This document shows, in pieces, positions 25,274 through 33,499 of a stretch of DNA of 64,000 nt. Position numbers and translations under genes: made by a program. The notes under the pieces are model-generated. The model made no database searches, was not told where the DNA came from, and saw nothing but the letters and a program-made list of their open reading frames with translations. The DNA is from Azotimanducus sp965199815. GTDB taxonomy: Bacteria > Pseudomonadota > Gammaproteobacteria > Pseudomonadales > Azotimanducaceae. Where the stretch lies: contig CBDATE010000028.1 of assembly GCA_965199815.1 (NCBI GenBank), positions 539,573 to 603,572 on the forward strand. Reading direction: 5' to 3'. Position 1 is the first letter of the stretch; the number at the start of each line of letters is the position of its first letter.

Positions 25274-27106
25274 TCACCGCAATTGCATGCCTGCCAGGTC
25301 TCCCGCCCGTCGCCAGGCTTCCAGCAGGTCGTTGAATTTATTGAGACCCGGCGCATAGGGGGAGTTCTGCATATTGGCACCGCGCCCGACGGTGCCTTCG
25401 CGGTTGTAGTAGCCGGGTGTGCACTCTTCGAGAAACGCGCTGACCCCGGAGCCAGCGAGACGAATGATCTCGGTCACCCAGGCATCCTCCGCCTCCGCCG
25501 TCACCTCCACCACCCGCTTCCCGCGTCGCTTGACCTCGTCGATGATGTAGCTGACGTGTACCGCCTGGTCGTCGAACATGGCGGTCATGTTTACCGACAG
25601 GCCGTTCTGGTTGATGCCGATGGTGAACCAGTTGGGGAAATTGTGGCTCGACAGCCCGTGCAGCGTACGAAAGCCGTTGCGCCAGTGTTCGTACAGCGAC
25701 AACCCGTTGCGCCCGATGGTGTCGAAATCCACCCGCCTGTTGGCTGCGGTGGTGATCTCGAATCCGGTGGAGAAAATGATGCAATCAACCTCGTATTCCC
25801 GATCGTTCGCTACCACACCCCGCTCGCTGATGCGCTGTACTCCGCGCGATGACGACACGTCAATCAGATGCACAGTGTCGCGGTTGAAGGTGGCCAGATA
25901 CGCATCGTTGAAGGTGGGTCGCTTGCAGAACTGCCGATACCAGGGCTTCAGACGTTCCGCCGTCTGCGGGTCGCGCACCTCGGCATCTGCGCGCGCCCGA
26001 ATCTCGTTCATCTTCTCGAAGTCGGCGATTTCCGCGCGCAGCAGTATCTCCTGCATGTCAAGGTTGCCGATGTCGGTGCGCCGGTTGATGAGAGACACGC
26101 CGATGCGGCGCGCAATATCGGTCCAGCCGTCCGCCACGAGATCCTCGCCGAAGGTCTGACCATTGAGCACGGCGGCGAAATTCAGGCGGCGCTCTCGCTG
26201 CCAGCCCGGCTCGAGGCTCGCGTACCACTCGGCATCCGTCGGACGATTGCCGCGCAAGTCCACCGATGACGGTGTTCTCTGGAACACGTAGAGCGTTTTG
26301 GCATGTGCGCCGAGAAACGGAACGCATTGAATGGCGGTGGCACCGGTTCCGATGATGGCGACCCGTTGGTCGCTCAGCTTGTCCAGATTGCCGCGGTGGT
26401 CTCCACCGGTGTATTCGTAGTTCCAGCGGGCGGTGTGAAAGCTCACTCCCCGGAATGACTCGATACCCTCGATACCGGGGAGTTTCGGTCGATTCGCCGG
26501 CCCCGTTGCCTGAATGACGAACTGCGCCCTGATACGGTCGTTCCTGTGCGTCGAGACCTGCCAGACAGCCTCTGCCTCGAGCCATTCGATGTGCGTAATA
26601 CGGGTCTGAAAGATGGCCTGCTCCCTGAGGCCGAAGTGTTCCGCCACCCGTTGTACATGTGCATGGATTTCCGGCGCACAGGCGTATTTTTCCTTCGGCA
26701 TGTAGCCAGTTTCTTCGAGCAGGGGCAGATAACAGTAGGATTCGATGTCGCACTGCGCGCCCGGATAGCGATTCCAGTACCAGGTGCCGCCGAAATCGCC
26801 AGCGGATTCAATGATCCTGAAATTGGTGATGCCGCGCTCTGCAAGCCGCGCCGCCGCCATGAGGCCGCTGAAGCCGGCACCGATGATGACGACATCAAGC
26901 TCGAGAGCGAGCGGTGCGCGTACGAATCCCGGCTCCACATAGGGGTCGTCTTCGGCAAAGCGGGCGAACGCCCCTTCGGTCTCGATATACTGGGATTCGG
27001 CATCGTCGCGGAGGCGTCGGTCGCGTTCCTGCCGGTACTTGCGACGCAGTGCTGCCGGATCGAAGTCGAGATCCGGAAACAGCGTGTGTAATCGCTCGTT
27101 CGCCAT
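25274..27106 (-). CDS. Baeyer-Villiger-type flavin monooxygenase
   Basis: 610 residues with GGGGAG upstream of the ATG at 27106. The FAD Rossmann motif GAGFSG is at 76-81, followed by GGTWYWNRYPGAQCDIES. The Baeyer-Villiger fingerprint FRGVSFHTARW lies at 218-228, and the NADPH Rossmann motif VAIIGTGATAIQ follows. FSTGFE is also present. These enzymes insert oxygen next to ketones, giving esters or lactones, using NADPH and O2. The ~70-residue N-terminal extension before the FAD motif is common in phenylacetone- and cyclododecanone-type enzymes. The substrate is unknown. The gene is convergent with the acyl-CoA dehydrogenase gene and near tRNA-Glu. Confidence 0.93.
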   Translation of the reverse strand: MANERLHTLFPDLDFDPAALRRKYRQERDRRLRDDAESQYIETEGAFARFAEDDPYVEPGFVRAPLALELDVVIIGAGFSGLMAAARLAERGITNFRIIESAGDFGGTWYWNRYPGAQCDIESYCYLPLLEETGYMPKEKYACAPEIHAHVQRVAEHFGLREQAIFQTRITHIEWLEAEAVWQVSTHRNDRIRAQFVIQATGPANRPKLPGIEGIESFRGVSFHTARWNYEYTGGDHRGNLDKLSDQRVAIIGTGATAIQCVPFLGAHAKTLYVFQRTPSSVDLRGNRPTDAEWYASLEPGWQRERRLNFAAVLNGQTFGEDLVADGWTDIARRIGVSLINRRTDIGNLDMQEILLRAEIADFEKMNEIRARADAEVRDPQTAERLKPWYRQFCKRPTFNDAYLATFNRDTVHLIDVSSSRGVQRISERGVVANDREYEVDCIIFSTGFEITTAANRRVDFDTIGRNGLSLYEHWRNGFRTLHGLSSHNFPNWFTIGINQNGLSVNMTAMFDDQAVHVSYIIDEVKRRGKRVVEVTAEAEDAWVTEIIRLAGSGVSAFLEECTPGYYNREGTVGRGANMQNSPYAPGLNKFNDLLEAWRRAGDLAGMQLR

Positions 27107-27125
27107 GCTGCGCTCCCCGCCTGCA

Positions 27126-27152
27126 GGGAAACCCTGTTATCGAGAGTTTACC
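27126..27152 (+). repeat. Degraded hairpin-5 copy of the multi-hairpin repeat family
   Basis: GGGAAACCCTG, TTAT, then GAGAGTTTACC retains the shape and loop of hairpin 5 with several changes. It lies just upstream of the monooxygenase start, on the other side of tRNA-Glu from the full element at 27317-27461. Confidence 0.55.
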
Positions 27153-27205
27153 TTGACGGGCGCACCCGCGAACAGTATGCCGGAGTGCCGGAGCAAGTTG
27201 CGTAG

Positions 27206-27281
27206 TGGCGTCCCCTAGGGGACTCGAACCCCTGTTGCTGGGATGAAAACCCAGAGTCCTGGGCCACTAGACGAAGGGGAC
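27206..27281 (-). tRNA. tRNA-Glu (TTC)
   Basis: The minus strand gives a 76-nt cloverleaf with encoded CCA. Acceptor GTCCCCT pairs with AGGGGAC, discriminator G. The anticodon stem CTGGG/CCCAG encloses TTTTCAT with anticodon TTC, and the T-arm AGGGG/CCCCT carries TTCGAGT. It decodes GAA/GAG. Confidence 0.95.
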
Positions 27282-27316
27282 TCTGAACAAGGAGCACATT
27301 ATACGCCATAGCTTCA

Positions 27317-27461
27317 GGGAAACTCTGAATAACAGAGTTTCCCGTGCGGCACACGGATGTGCCGCCAGATTCAGTGCCGTAAGGCATTGAATCTGCGAGC
27401 AAATCAGAAGCGCACTTCTGATTTGCGAATCTGATCAAGTCCACGGATGGACTTGATCAGA
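27317..27461 (-). repeat. 145-bp five-hairpin intergenic repeat element, copy 2 (inverted)
   Basis: Same five stem-loops as 6915-7059 in reverse order and orientation: 27317-27327/27333-27343 (loop AATAA), 27346-27353/27358-27365 (CGGA), 27366-27378/27383-27395 (GTAA), 27399-27410/27415-27426 (CGCA), 27430-27443/27448-27461 (CGGA). Total length is again exactly 145. Differences from copy 1 fall in one loop and one stem position, where an A-C mismatch becomes a G-T wobble. It ends six bases before the stop of the GPH transporter gene and starts 35 bases from the tRNA-Glu 5' end. Confidence 0.92.
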
Positions 27462-27467
27462 ACATAC

Positions 27468-28961
27468 TCAGAATTTCTCGTGCCTCTGCAGTTGCTGCCT
27501 GATCTCGGCGTGTCGTGCCCGGTCTATGCGATACCTGCTGTAAAAATAGATGGCGAAGTACGCAGGTATGCTTGCCAGCACACCATCAAACAGACCAAGC
27601 TCCATGATCACCTGAGGATCAATCTGGCCGGGCACCGGGTTCGTCGGGAATTCGATGATGTCTATCACTATGCCGGCAATCAGGTGCCCGAAGGCGATGG
27701 ACATCTTGGAGAAGAAGGTGCGCACGGCGTAGAAAACCCCCTCCTGACGCCGTCCTGTCGCCAGTTCGTGTTCATCAACTATATCGCTGACCGCCGAATG
27801 GACGGAAGTTGTGAGGATGAAGGCGCTGCCATAGAAGAGTGCGACGAACAGGCACAGGGCAGCGAGCAGTGACCAGCTTCCGTTCTCCGGAAACAGACCT
27901 GCGAAGCGTGCCAGTATGGGAACGGCGGCTGCAAATATGGCGGTAGCGACAGCCAGCGCCATGGCACCATTCTTCTCGAAGCGCCGATTGAGTGGTGCTA
28001 CCAGATACGCGCACAGCACATAGGAGGCGATTGCCACAAAGGGAAACAGGCCGAGTTGCCAGGGCTGCAACTCCCAGAAGTAGAGTCCGATGTGCGCCGA
28101 CAGGGTCTCGCGCACACCGAGCGTGGCGCTGACGCACAGAAGCCCGTAGAAAAGCATTCGGTAGTTGCGATTCGAGAACACGCCCAAGGCTTCACTCAGG
28201 AGGCGGACGAGCGAAAACCCACGCTCATCGATGGCAGGTTGCGACAGGTGCGGAATCTGGTCTCTGGTGAAGTGAGCGCTGACAAATATGGCCAGCGCGC
28301 CTGCGCCAGCGAGTATGGCGCTGGCCACAGAAGTGTCTATACCGGGCTTTGCGCCATCGGGAATCACGAAACCGAAAAAGCATATCGAGGCGATTGCCCC
28401 GGAACTGAAGGCAAAGAACGTGTTGTAGCGAAAGATGCGTGTGCGTTCGAGATAACTGTCTGACAGTTCGGCACCGAGCGCCAGGTGCGGCAGGATGTAA
28501 CAGGTCAGGCAGAGTTTCATGACACTGGACATCACCATCAGCCACAGTGCCAGCAACCACTGGTTGAGCGTGGCCTCGTATGCGAGGATTACGAGCCGTT
28601 GCGTGGAGGGTTCGAGCAGCGCATCTGGCGGTGAAAAGACGCAAAATGCCGACAGTCCGACTGGTACCGAAGCGAAATACAGGAAGGGATGGCGGCGCCC
28701 GAGTTGTTTGCTGCGCCACCGGTCGGAGGTATGGCCGATCAGCGGGTCGGAAATCGCATCGATGACGATAGGGATAGCGGTGGCGAGTCCTGCCAGTGTG
28801 CCGGGTGTGCCGAACACGACTGTATAAAGAAGGAAGGTGGCAGCCGCGAACACCCAGTTGAGTGCGCCTTCGGCACAGCCACCGATGCCATAGAAAATTC
28901 TGGTCGATGTGGGTACCCGACGACCGCCATCGGCAAGCTCGGAGGGTGCTGCTTCTGTCAC
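27468..28961 (-). CDS. MFS transporter of the GPH (MelB-like) cation symporter family
   Basis: 497 residues with about twelve membrane helices. The signature IDAISDPLIGHTSDRWRSKQLGRRHPFLYFAS after helix 2 is diagnostic of the glycoside-pentoside-hexuronide:cation symporter group, in which the Asp residues of helix 2 help bind the coupling cation. The substrate is unknown; members also carry sulfoquinovose, nucleosides and other organic solutes. The start is GTG at 28961 without a clear Shine-Dalgarno, 24 bases after the DUF1249 gene, so the two are probably co-transcribed. The five-hairpin element lies directly downstream and could terminate the transcript. Confidence 0.9.
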   Translation of the reverse strand: MTEAAPSELADGGRRVPTSTRIFYGIGGCAEGALNWVFAAATFLLYTVVFGTPGTLAGLATAIPIVIDAISDPLIGHTSDRWRSKQLGRRHPFLYFASVPVGLSAFCVFSPPDALLEPSTQRLVILAYEATLNQWLLALWLMVMSSVMKLCLTCYILPHLALGAELSDSYLERTRIFRYNTFFAFSSGAIASICFFGFVIPDGAKPGIDTSVASAILAGAGALAIFVSAHFTRDQIPHLSQPAIDERGFSLVRLLSEALGVFSNRNYRMLFYGLLCVSATLGVRETLSAHIGLYFWELQPWQLGLFPFVAIASYVLCAYLVAPLNRRFEKNGAMALAVATAIFAAAVPILARFAGLFPENGSWSLLAALCLFVALFYGSAFILTTSVHSAVSDIVDEHELATGRRQEGVFYAVRTFFSKMSIAFGHLIAGIVIDIIEFPTNPVPGQIDPQVIMELGLFDGVLASIPAYFAIYFYSRYRIDRARHAEIRQQLQRHEKF

Positions 28962-28985
28962 GGGTTTGTGCGACAGGACATTGCT

Positions 28986-29495
28986 TCAGTCGATGCGCAG
29001 GGAGCGGTTGGAAGCTGCCACATGACGCGCACAGAAGGTCAGGTATTCGCCAAAGAAACGATTTACATGCAGCTTCTCGAATGCCGCTTGCCCGCTGCGT
29101 CTGTGCGGTTTCGTCCAGGGACGAAAAGCGCTCATCCGCTGCATCTCGACCACCTCCGCGCAGTTGGTGTCGAAACACACCCGCACCAGCCAGTCCGGGG
29201 TGCCGAACTCACACAAGCTCATATCGGGGAAGAAACTTTTCTGTGTGATGCGCAACAGGCAGGTGTATCTGTCGCGGCTGGTCACTTCGCAGTGGACGCG
29301 AAAAGTCCGGTCTCCAAGAGGCAGCTCGAGCTGCCAGTGATCAGTTGCACCGAGGTCGGGAAACAGTCGGCAAATTCGAGCATAGTTGGCATCGCATTCG
29401 CTGATGAGCGCGACGAGATCGAATTTTGGCTGCCGGGATTGCCCGTTGCGATGGGTCACTGGAGTCTTGATTGACGATTGGCTTGTGACGCGCAT
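28986..29495 (-). CDS. DUF1249 protein (YqiB-like)
   Basis: 169 residues from the ATG at 29495. The protein matches the DUF1249/YqiB family: DLVALISECDANYARICRLFPDLG, TSRDRYTCLLRITQKS, VRVCFDTNCAEVVEMQ and the C-terminal EKLHVNRFFGEYLTFC. The family is soluble and of unknown function; in E. coli it lies with nudF and cpdA near tolC, and here it is divergent from tolC. The frame is open to 29549 through a repeat-derived stretch, so the longer start is not favoured. No clear Shine-Dalgarno is seen. Confidence 0.88.
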   Translation of the reverse strand: MRVTSQSSIKTPVTHRNGQSRQPKFDLVALISECDANYARICRLFPDLGATDHWQLELPLGDRTFRVHCEVTSRDRYTCLLRITQKSFFPDMSLCEFGTPDWLVRVCFDTNCAEVVEMQRMSAFRPWTKPHRRSGQAAFEKLHVNRFFGEYLTFCARHVAASNRSLRID

Positions 29496-29532
29496 ATAAC
29501 CACAGCCGCGCCTGACGCGCATACCTCGGCGT

Positions 29533-29568
29533 GTTCCGATCAGGAACATTCATGGACTTGATCGGAAC
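29533..29568 (+). repeat. Degraded hairpin-1 copy of the multi-hairpin repeat family with compensatory changes
   Basis: GTTCCGATCA at 29533-29542 pairs with TGATCGGAAC at 29559-29568. Compared with hairpin 1 of the full element (TTCTGATCA/TGATCAGAA), both arms changed together (T to C and A to G), keeping the stem. The loop side has lost part of the left arm. It lies between the divergent DUF1249 and tolC genes. Confidence 0.6.
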
Positions 29569-29654
29569 ATGCCAAGGGTGCCTGTCTGTGGATCAAGTCA
29601 AGTCTGCTATCATTTTTCGTCCATTCACACTCCTCTGAGGTCAAGGTTCCGACC

Positions 29655-31100
29655 ATGCCGACCCGGACGCACAGCCACTCCCTGCTGGTCGCCATGATTG
29701 CCTTGATGCTTGTCCCCTCTGCCTGGGCGACGGACCTCGGCGGCGTGTACGCTGATGCGCTGGCGCAGGATCCGGCCATCGCGCGTGCCAGCGCAAACCT
29801 TGAAGTTGTGCGTTCGCAGGTGACCACCGCGCGTGCGCCACTCCTGCCGACGCTCGGCGTGAACTATCAGAAGGAATGGTCAGATCGCAGCTTCCCCGGC
29901 AGCATGTCGCTCGATTTCGATGAGCAGGGTAATGCGGTCACAGGACCCGCGGAAGACGAATCCTTCGACGATACCTACTGGCAGAGCCGTATAGGACTGA
30001 GCCTTTTCAATGCGCCCAACTGGTTTGTGTTGCGCGCTGCCCTGGCCAGTCGCAACCGCGCGGAACTGGAGTATGCCGAAGCCGAACAGGATCTGGTGCG
30101 GCGCGTCTTGAACGCCTATCTCGGCGTACTCGAGGCGCAGGATTCGCTGGATGCGGTGGAATCCGAGTATGCCTCCGTCTCTCGTCAGCGAGAGCAGATG
30201 CAGCAGCGCTTTGATGTCGGTCTGGTGCCGCGGACTGATGTGCTCGATGCGATTGCTGTGGAAGATTCATCCTATGTGCGAGTGCTCGAGGCCAGCACCC
30301 GGCACGATGCCATGTTCGAGATGCTGGTCACCCTGACCGGTCGCCAATACGAGCATCTCGCACCGCTTGCCGCGGATTTTGCAGTCATTCCGCCGAGCCC
30401 ACTCGATGAACAGGCTTGGGTGGATGCGGTATTGGAGACAAATTACGCTATTCGTGCGGCATCACAGGGCGTGTTGCAGGCACGCAGTCAGTTACGTGCG
30501 CGGCTTGGTATCCGCTTGCCGGTCATTGAAGCGAGCTGGACGCGCTCCAAGCTGGTGACCGGCGGCAGATCCTTCTTTGGCGATACCGTGGATAACGAAG
30601 TGCTTGGTGTCACCCTGAGCCTGCCTCTGGTGCAGGGCGGAGCCATGTTCGGGCAGACTCGCGAAGCCCGCTATCTTCTGGTGGCTGCAGAGGAGACGCT
30701 GCGCGAACAACGCCTGCTTGCAGCGCGCGATGCGCGTAACCAGTACCGGGCGGTGTTGACCGCCGTGAGTCGGGTGTACGCATCAAACAAGGCCGTGGCT
30801 TCCAGGGAAGCCTCGCTCGAGGCGACGCGCGCGGGGTATGAGGTGGGCACCAGAACATCCGTTGATGTCTTGATCGTTGAAAGTCAGGTGCTGCTCGAGC
30901 GTCTGCAACAGGCGGCCGCCAGGTATCAATACATCAAGAGCCTTGTTGATCTGAAGTATCTTGCCGGCAGCTTGTCTGCAAGCGATGTCAGCCGACTGAA
31001 CGATACTCTCGACCGCAGTCGTTCGGTGCAGCCACTACAGACGGATTACGTGCAATTGGTCGAGGAGCACATGTCCGAGTCCGGGCAGGCCCTCCCCTGA
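29655..31100 (+). CDS. tolC: TolC-family outer-membrane efflux protein
   Basis: 481 residues with a signal peptide (LLVAMIALMLVPSAWA). The protein has the tandem outer-membrane efflux repeat: LGGVYADALAQDPAIARASANL, AEQDLVRRVLNAYLGVLEAQD and QQRFDVGLVPRTDVLDA in the first half, ARDARNQYRAVLTAVSRVYASNKAV and RAGYEVGTRTSVDVLIVESQ in the second. It forms the trimeric outer-membrane channel and periplasmic tunnel of tripartite efflux pumps and type I secretion. The giant surface proteins of this window end in their own barrel and should not need it. A TATCAT -10-like hexamer occurs at 29608-29613. Confidence 0.94.
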   Translation: MPTRTHSHSLLVAMIALMLVPSAWATDLGGVYADALAQDPAIARASANLEVVRSQVTTARAPLLPTLGVNYQKEWSDRSFPGSMSLDFDEQGNAVTGPAEDESFDDTYWQSRIGLSLFNAPNWFVLRAALASRNRAELEYAEAEQDLVRRVLNAYLGVLEAQDSLDAVESEYASVSRQREQMQQRFDVGLVPRTDVLDAIAVEDSSYVRVLEASTRHDAMFEMLVTLTGRQYEHLAPLAADFAVIPPSPLDEQAWVDAVLETNYAIRAASQGVLQARSQLRARLGIRLPVIEASWTRSKLVTGGRSFFGDTVDNEVLGVTLSLPLVQGGAMFGQTREARYLLVAAEETLREQRLLAARDARNQYRAVLTAVSRVYASNKAVASREASLEATRAGYEVGTRTSVDVLIVESQVLLERLQQAAARYQYIKSLVDLKYLAGSLSASDVSRLNDTLDRSRSVQPLQTDYVQLVEEHMSESGQALP

Positions 31101-31126
31101 GTCCTGGCTATACACGCCGAGTACGC

Positions 31127-32071
31127 CTATACGGCGGTATGCCACTCCGGGTGATTGTTGCCGCGCAGCCCCCGTACCTGATCGAAATACATGGATTGCA
31201 CCTGTTCGGTGATGGGGCCGCGCTTGCCTGATGCAACAACCCGGCTGTCAAGCTGACACACGGGCAGTACTTCCGCAGCGGTGCCGCTCAGGAAGACCTC
31301 ATCGGCGATATAGAGCTCGTCTCGCGTGATGCGCCGCTCGACCAGCGGTATATCAAGTTCTGCGAGAAATTCAATGACCGTGTGGCGGGTAATGCCGTTC
31401 AGACATGATGTGAGTTCGGGCGTATGCACCACGCCGTTGGAGACGACAAAAATGTTTTCTCCCGAACCTTCGCTCACATAGCCCTCGTTGTCGAGCATCA
31501 GTGCTTCGTCGCACCCCGAATCAATCGCTTCCCGAAGCGCCAGAATCGAGTTGATGTAATTACCGGCCGCCTTCGATTTGCACATGGTGATGTTGACGTG
31601 ATGCCGGGTGTAGGACGAAGTGCGCATGGTGATGCCACGTTCGCGCGCTTCCGGCGACATGTAGTTGGGCCACTCCCAGGCGGCGATAGCGACATGCACG
31701 GAGAGATTCTCGGCCCGCAGTCCCATGGCCTCGGAGCCATAAAATACCAGTGGACGCAGGTAGCCCTCATCAATCTGATTGGCAGCGAATACCTCACGCT
31801 GAGCGAGATTGAGTGCTTCCCGGGAATAGGGAATCTGCATTTGCAGTATGCGTGCCGAGTCAAACAGGCGTCGGGTGTGATCTTCAAGACGAAATATCAT
31901 GGCACCATTCGGTGTCTTGTACGCCCGCACACCCTCGAATACCGCCATTCCATAATGCAGGCTGTGAGTGAGCACATGCACCTTGGCTTCGCCCCAGGGG
32001 ACAAGGGTTCCGTCAAACCAGATCACACCCTCGCGGTCGGCAAAGTTTTTCGGGGTTGGAGATTTTGCCAT
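31127..32071 (-). CDS. ilvE: Branched-chain amino acid aminotransferase
   Basis: 314 residues with AGGGAGG just before the ATG at 32071. Class IV PLP aminotransferase: IWFDGTLVPWGEAKVHVLTHSLHYGMAVFEGVRAY, the PLP lysine in the NITMCKSKAAGNYINSILA region, EGYVSEGSGENIF, and FLSGTAAEVLPV. It performs the last step of Ile, Leu and Val synthesis, using glutamate. It is convergent with tolC and divergent from argA-ilvD, which adds another branched-chain gene to the locus. The sequence ends HPEWHTAV as in the IlvE_I subgroup. Confidence 0.96.
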   Translation of the reverse strand: MAKSPTPKNFADREGVIWFDGTLVPWGEAKVHVLTHSLHYGMAVFEGVRAYKTPNGAMIFRLEDHTRRLFDSARILQMQIPYSREALNLAQREVFAANQIDEGYLRPLVFYGSEAMGLRAENLSVHVAIAAWEWPNYMSPEARERGITMRTSSYTRHHVNITMCKSKAAGNYINSILALREAIDSGCDEALMLDNEGYVSEGSGENIFVVSNGVVHTPELTSCLNGITRHTVIEFLAELDIPLVERRITRDELYIADEVFLSGTAAEVLPVCQLDSRVVASGKRGPITEQVQSMYFDQVRGLRGNNHPEWHTAV

Positions 32072-32146
32072 TTGATGCCTCCCTTGTGAGATTAAACGCG
32101 TCAGTTTAGCTTGGATACGTCATAATGCACACCAATAAATTGTCCA

Positions 32147-33499
32147 GTGCAAACGAGTGTGGTAACCGAGTCTGGAGCAAGCACATCGGCTGCCGACTAT
32201 GCCCGCTGGTTTCGCGGCTCAACGCCTTATGTCAGTGCACATCAAGGCAAGACCTTCGTGGTCACCCTGAGCGGCGAGATGCTGGCATCCGAGCATTGCC
32301 TGAATGTGGTGCATGACCTGGCGCTGATGTCGGTGCTCGGAGTGCGCCTGGTGGTGGTGCATGGCGCACGACCACAAATCAGCCAGGCGCTTGATGAGGC
32401 CGGATTGACCTGCCCGGTGATTGACGGTGTTCGCGTGACACCAACGGCGGCCATGGATCATGTGCGGCGCGTGTGCGCGAGCCTGAGAAGCCAGATTGAA
32501 GGGCTCTTTTCACAGGGGTTGCCGCAGACCCCGCTGTACAGGACGCGAATCTCGGTGCTCGGCGGCAATCTGGTAACGGCGCGCCCCATAGGTGTCAAGG
32601 CGGGCGTGGACTTTCAGCACGCCGGTCTGGTTCGGCGAATTCACGCGGAACTCATCCGCACTCTGTCGGCACCGGGGCGTATTCTGCTCCTGTCTCCATT
32701 CGGCTACTCTCCGTGGGGAGAGCTGTACAACCTCGAGTCCGAATATCTGGCGATGAAGACTGCGCAAGCTATCAAGGCAGACAAGCTCATTGTCTTTACC
32801 GAAGAAGATGTTATATGCGACCAGACTGGCGAGCGCTTGTCCGAGATAGCGCCACGAGGGGTTGCTTCAATCGCTGCCGGTCTCGCCTGTGGCGAGACTT
32901 CGCGGCGCAGCCTGAAGCTGGCAGCGGGTCTCGCCGAGGAAGCCGGTATCTCGTGTCATCTGATCGGCGCATCGGTTGACGGTGCCTTGTTGCAGGAACT
33001 TTATACTGCCGAGGGACAGGGCACGAGAATCAGTCAATCGCTCGGCAGTTGCGTGCGCTCGGCTACTGTGGAAGATGTCGCCATTCTGGTCGCGATGATG
33101 GCCCCGCTGATACGGGAGGGGGCGCTCAGAGCGCGCGATGCACAGTCGATTGAGCGAGCCATTGACGATTTTCTGATCACCGAGGTCGATGGATTCACCG
33201 TCGGCTGTTGCGCCGTATCCATGCTTGATGACGGTCATCTGGCTGAACTTTCCAGCCTGGTGGTGCATCCGGGTTTTCGTGACTCGTCAGTCGGCGATGC
33301 CTTGCTTGACGCGGCTGTGACTCGCGCCGGTGAGCTTGGTGCAAGCGGGTTGCTGGCGCTCACGACGCAAGCCGAGCAGTGGTTTCGCGAACGCGGTTTC
33401 GAGCGCATCGAGTTGCCGCACCTGCCGACAGACATCAGGCAGCGATGTCGGGAGCGAGGCTCGCACGCACTTGTATTGAAAGGAGGGAAAACATCATGA
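32147..33499 (+). CDS. argA: N-acetylglutamate synthase
   Basis: 450 residues from a GTG at 32147 (GTG 32159 is an alternative). The N-terminal amino-acid-kinase-like domain (FRGSTPYVSAHQGKTFVVTLSG, LGVRLVVVHGARPQI, GILLLSPFGYSPWGE-like region) binds arginine for feedback control. The C-terminal GNAT domain (LSSLVVHPGFRDSSVGDALLDAA, TQAEQWFRERGFERI) transfers acetyl from acetyl-CoA to glutamate, the first step of arginine synthesis. The stop overlaps the ilvD ATG (ATGA), so the two are translationally coupled. Confidence 0.95.
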   Translation: MQTSVVTESGASTSAADYARWFRGSTPYVSAHQGKTFVVTLSGEMLASEHCLNVVHDLALMSVLGVRLVVVHGARPQISQALDEAGLTCPVIDGVRVTPTAAMDHVRRVCASLRSQIEGLFSQGLPQTPLYRTRISVLGGNLVTARPIGVKAGVDFQHAGLVRRIHAELIRTLSAPGRILLLSPFGYSPWGELYNLESEYLAMKTAQAIKADKLIVFTEEDVICDQTGERLSEIAPRGVASIAAGLACGETSRRSLKLAAGLAEEAGISCHLIGASVDGALLQELYTAEGQGTRISQSLGSCVRSATVEDVAILVAMMAPLIREGALRARDAQSIERAIDDFLITEVDGFTVGCCAVSMLDDGHLAELSSLVVHPGFRDSSVGDALLDAAVTRAGELGASGLLALTTQAEQWFRERGFERIELPHLPTDIRQRCRERGSHALVLKGGKTS

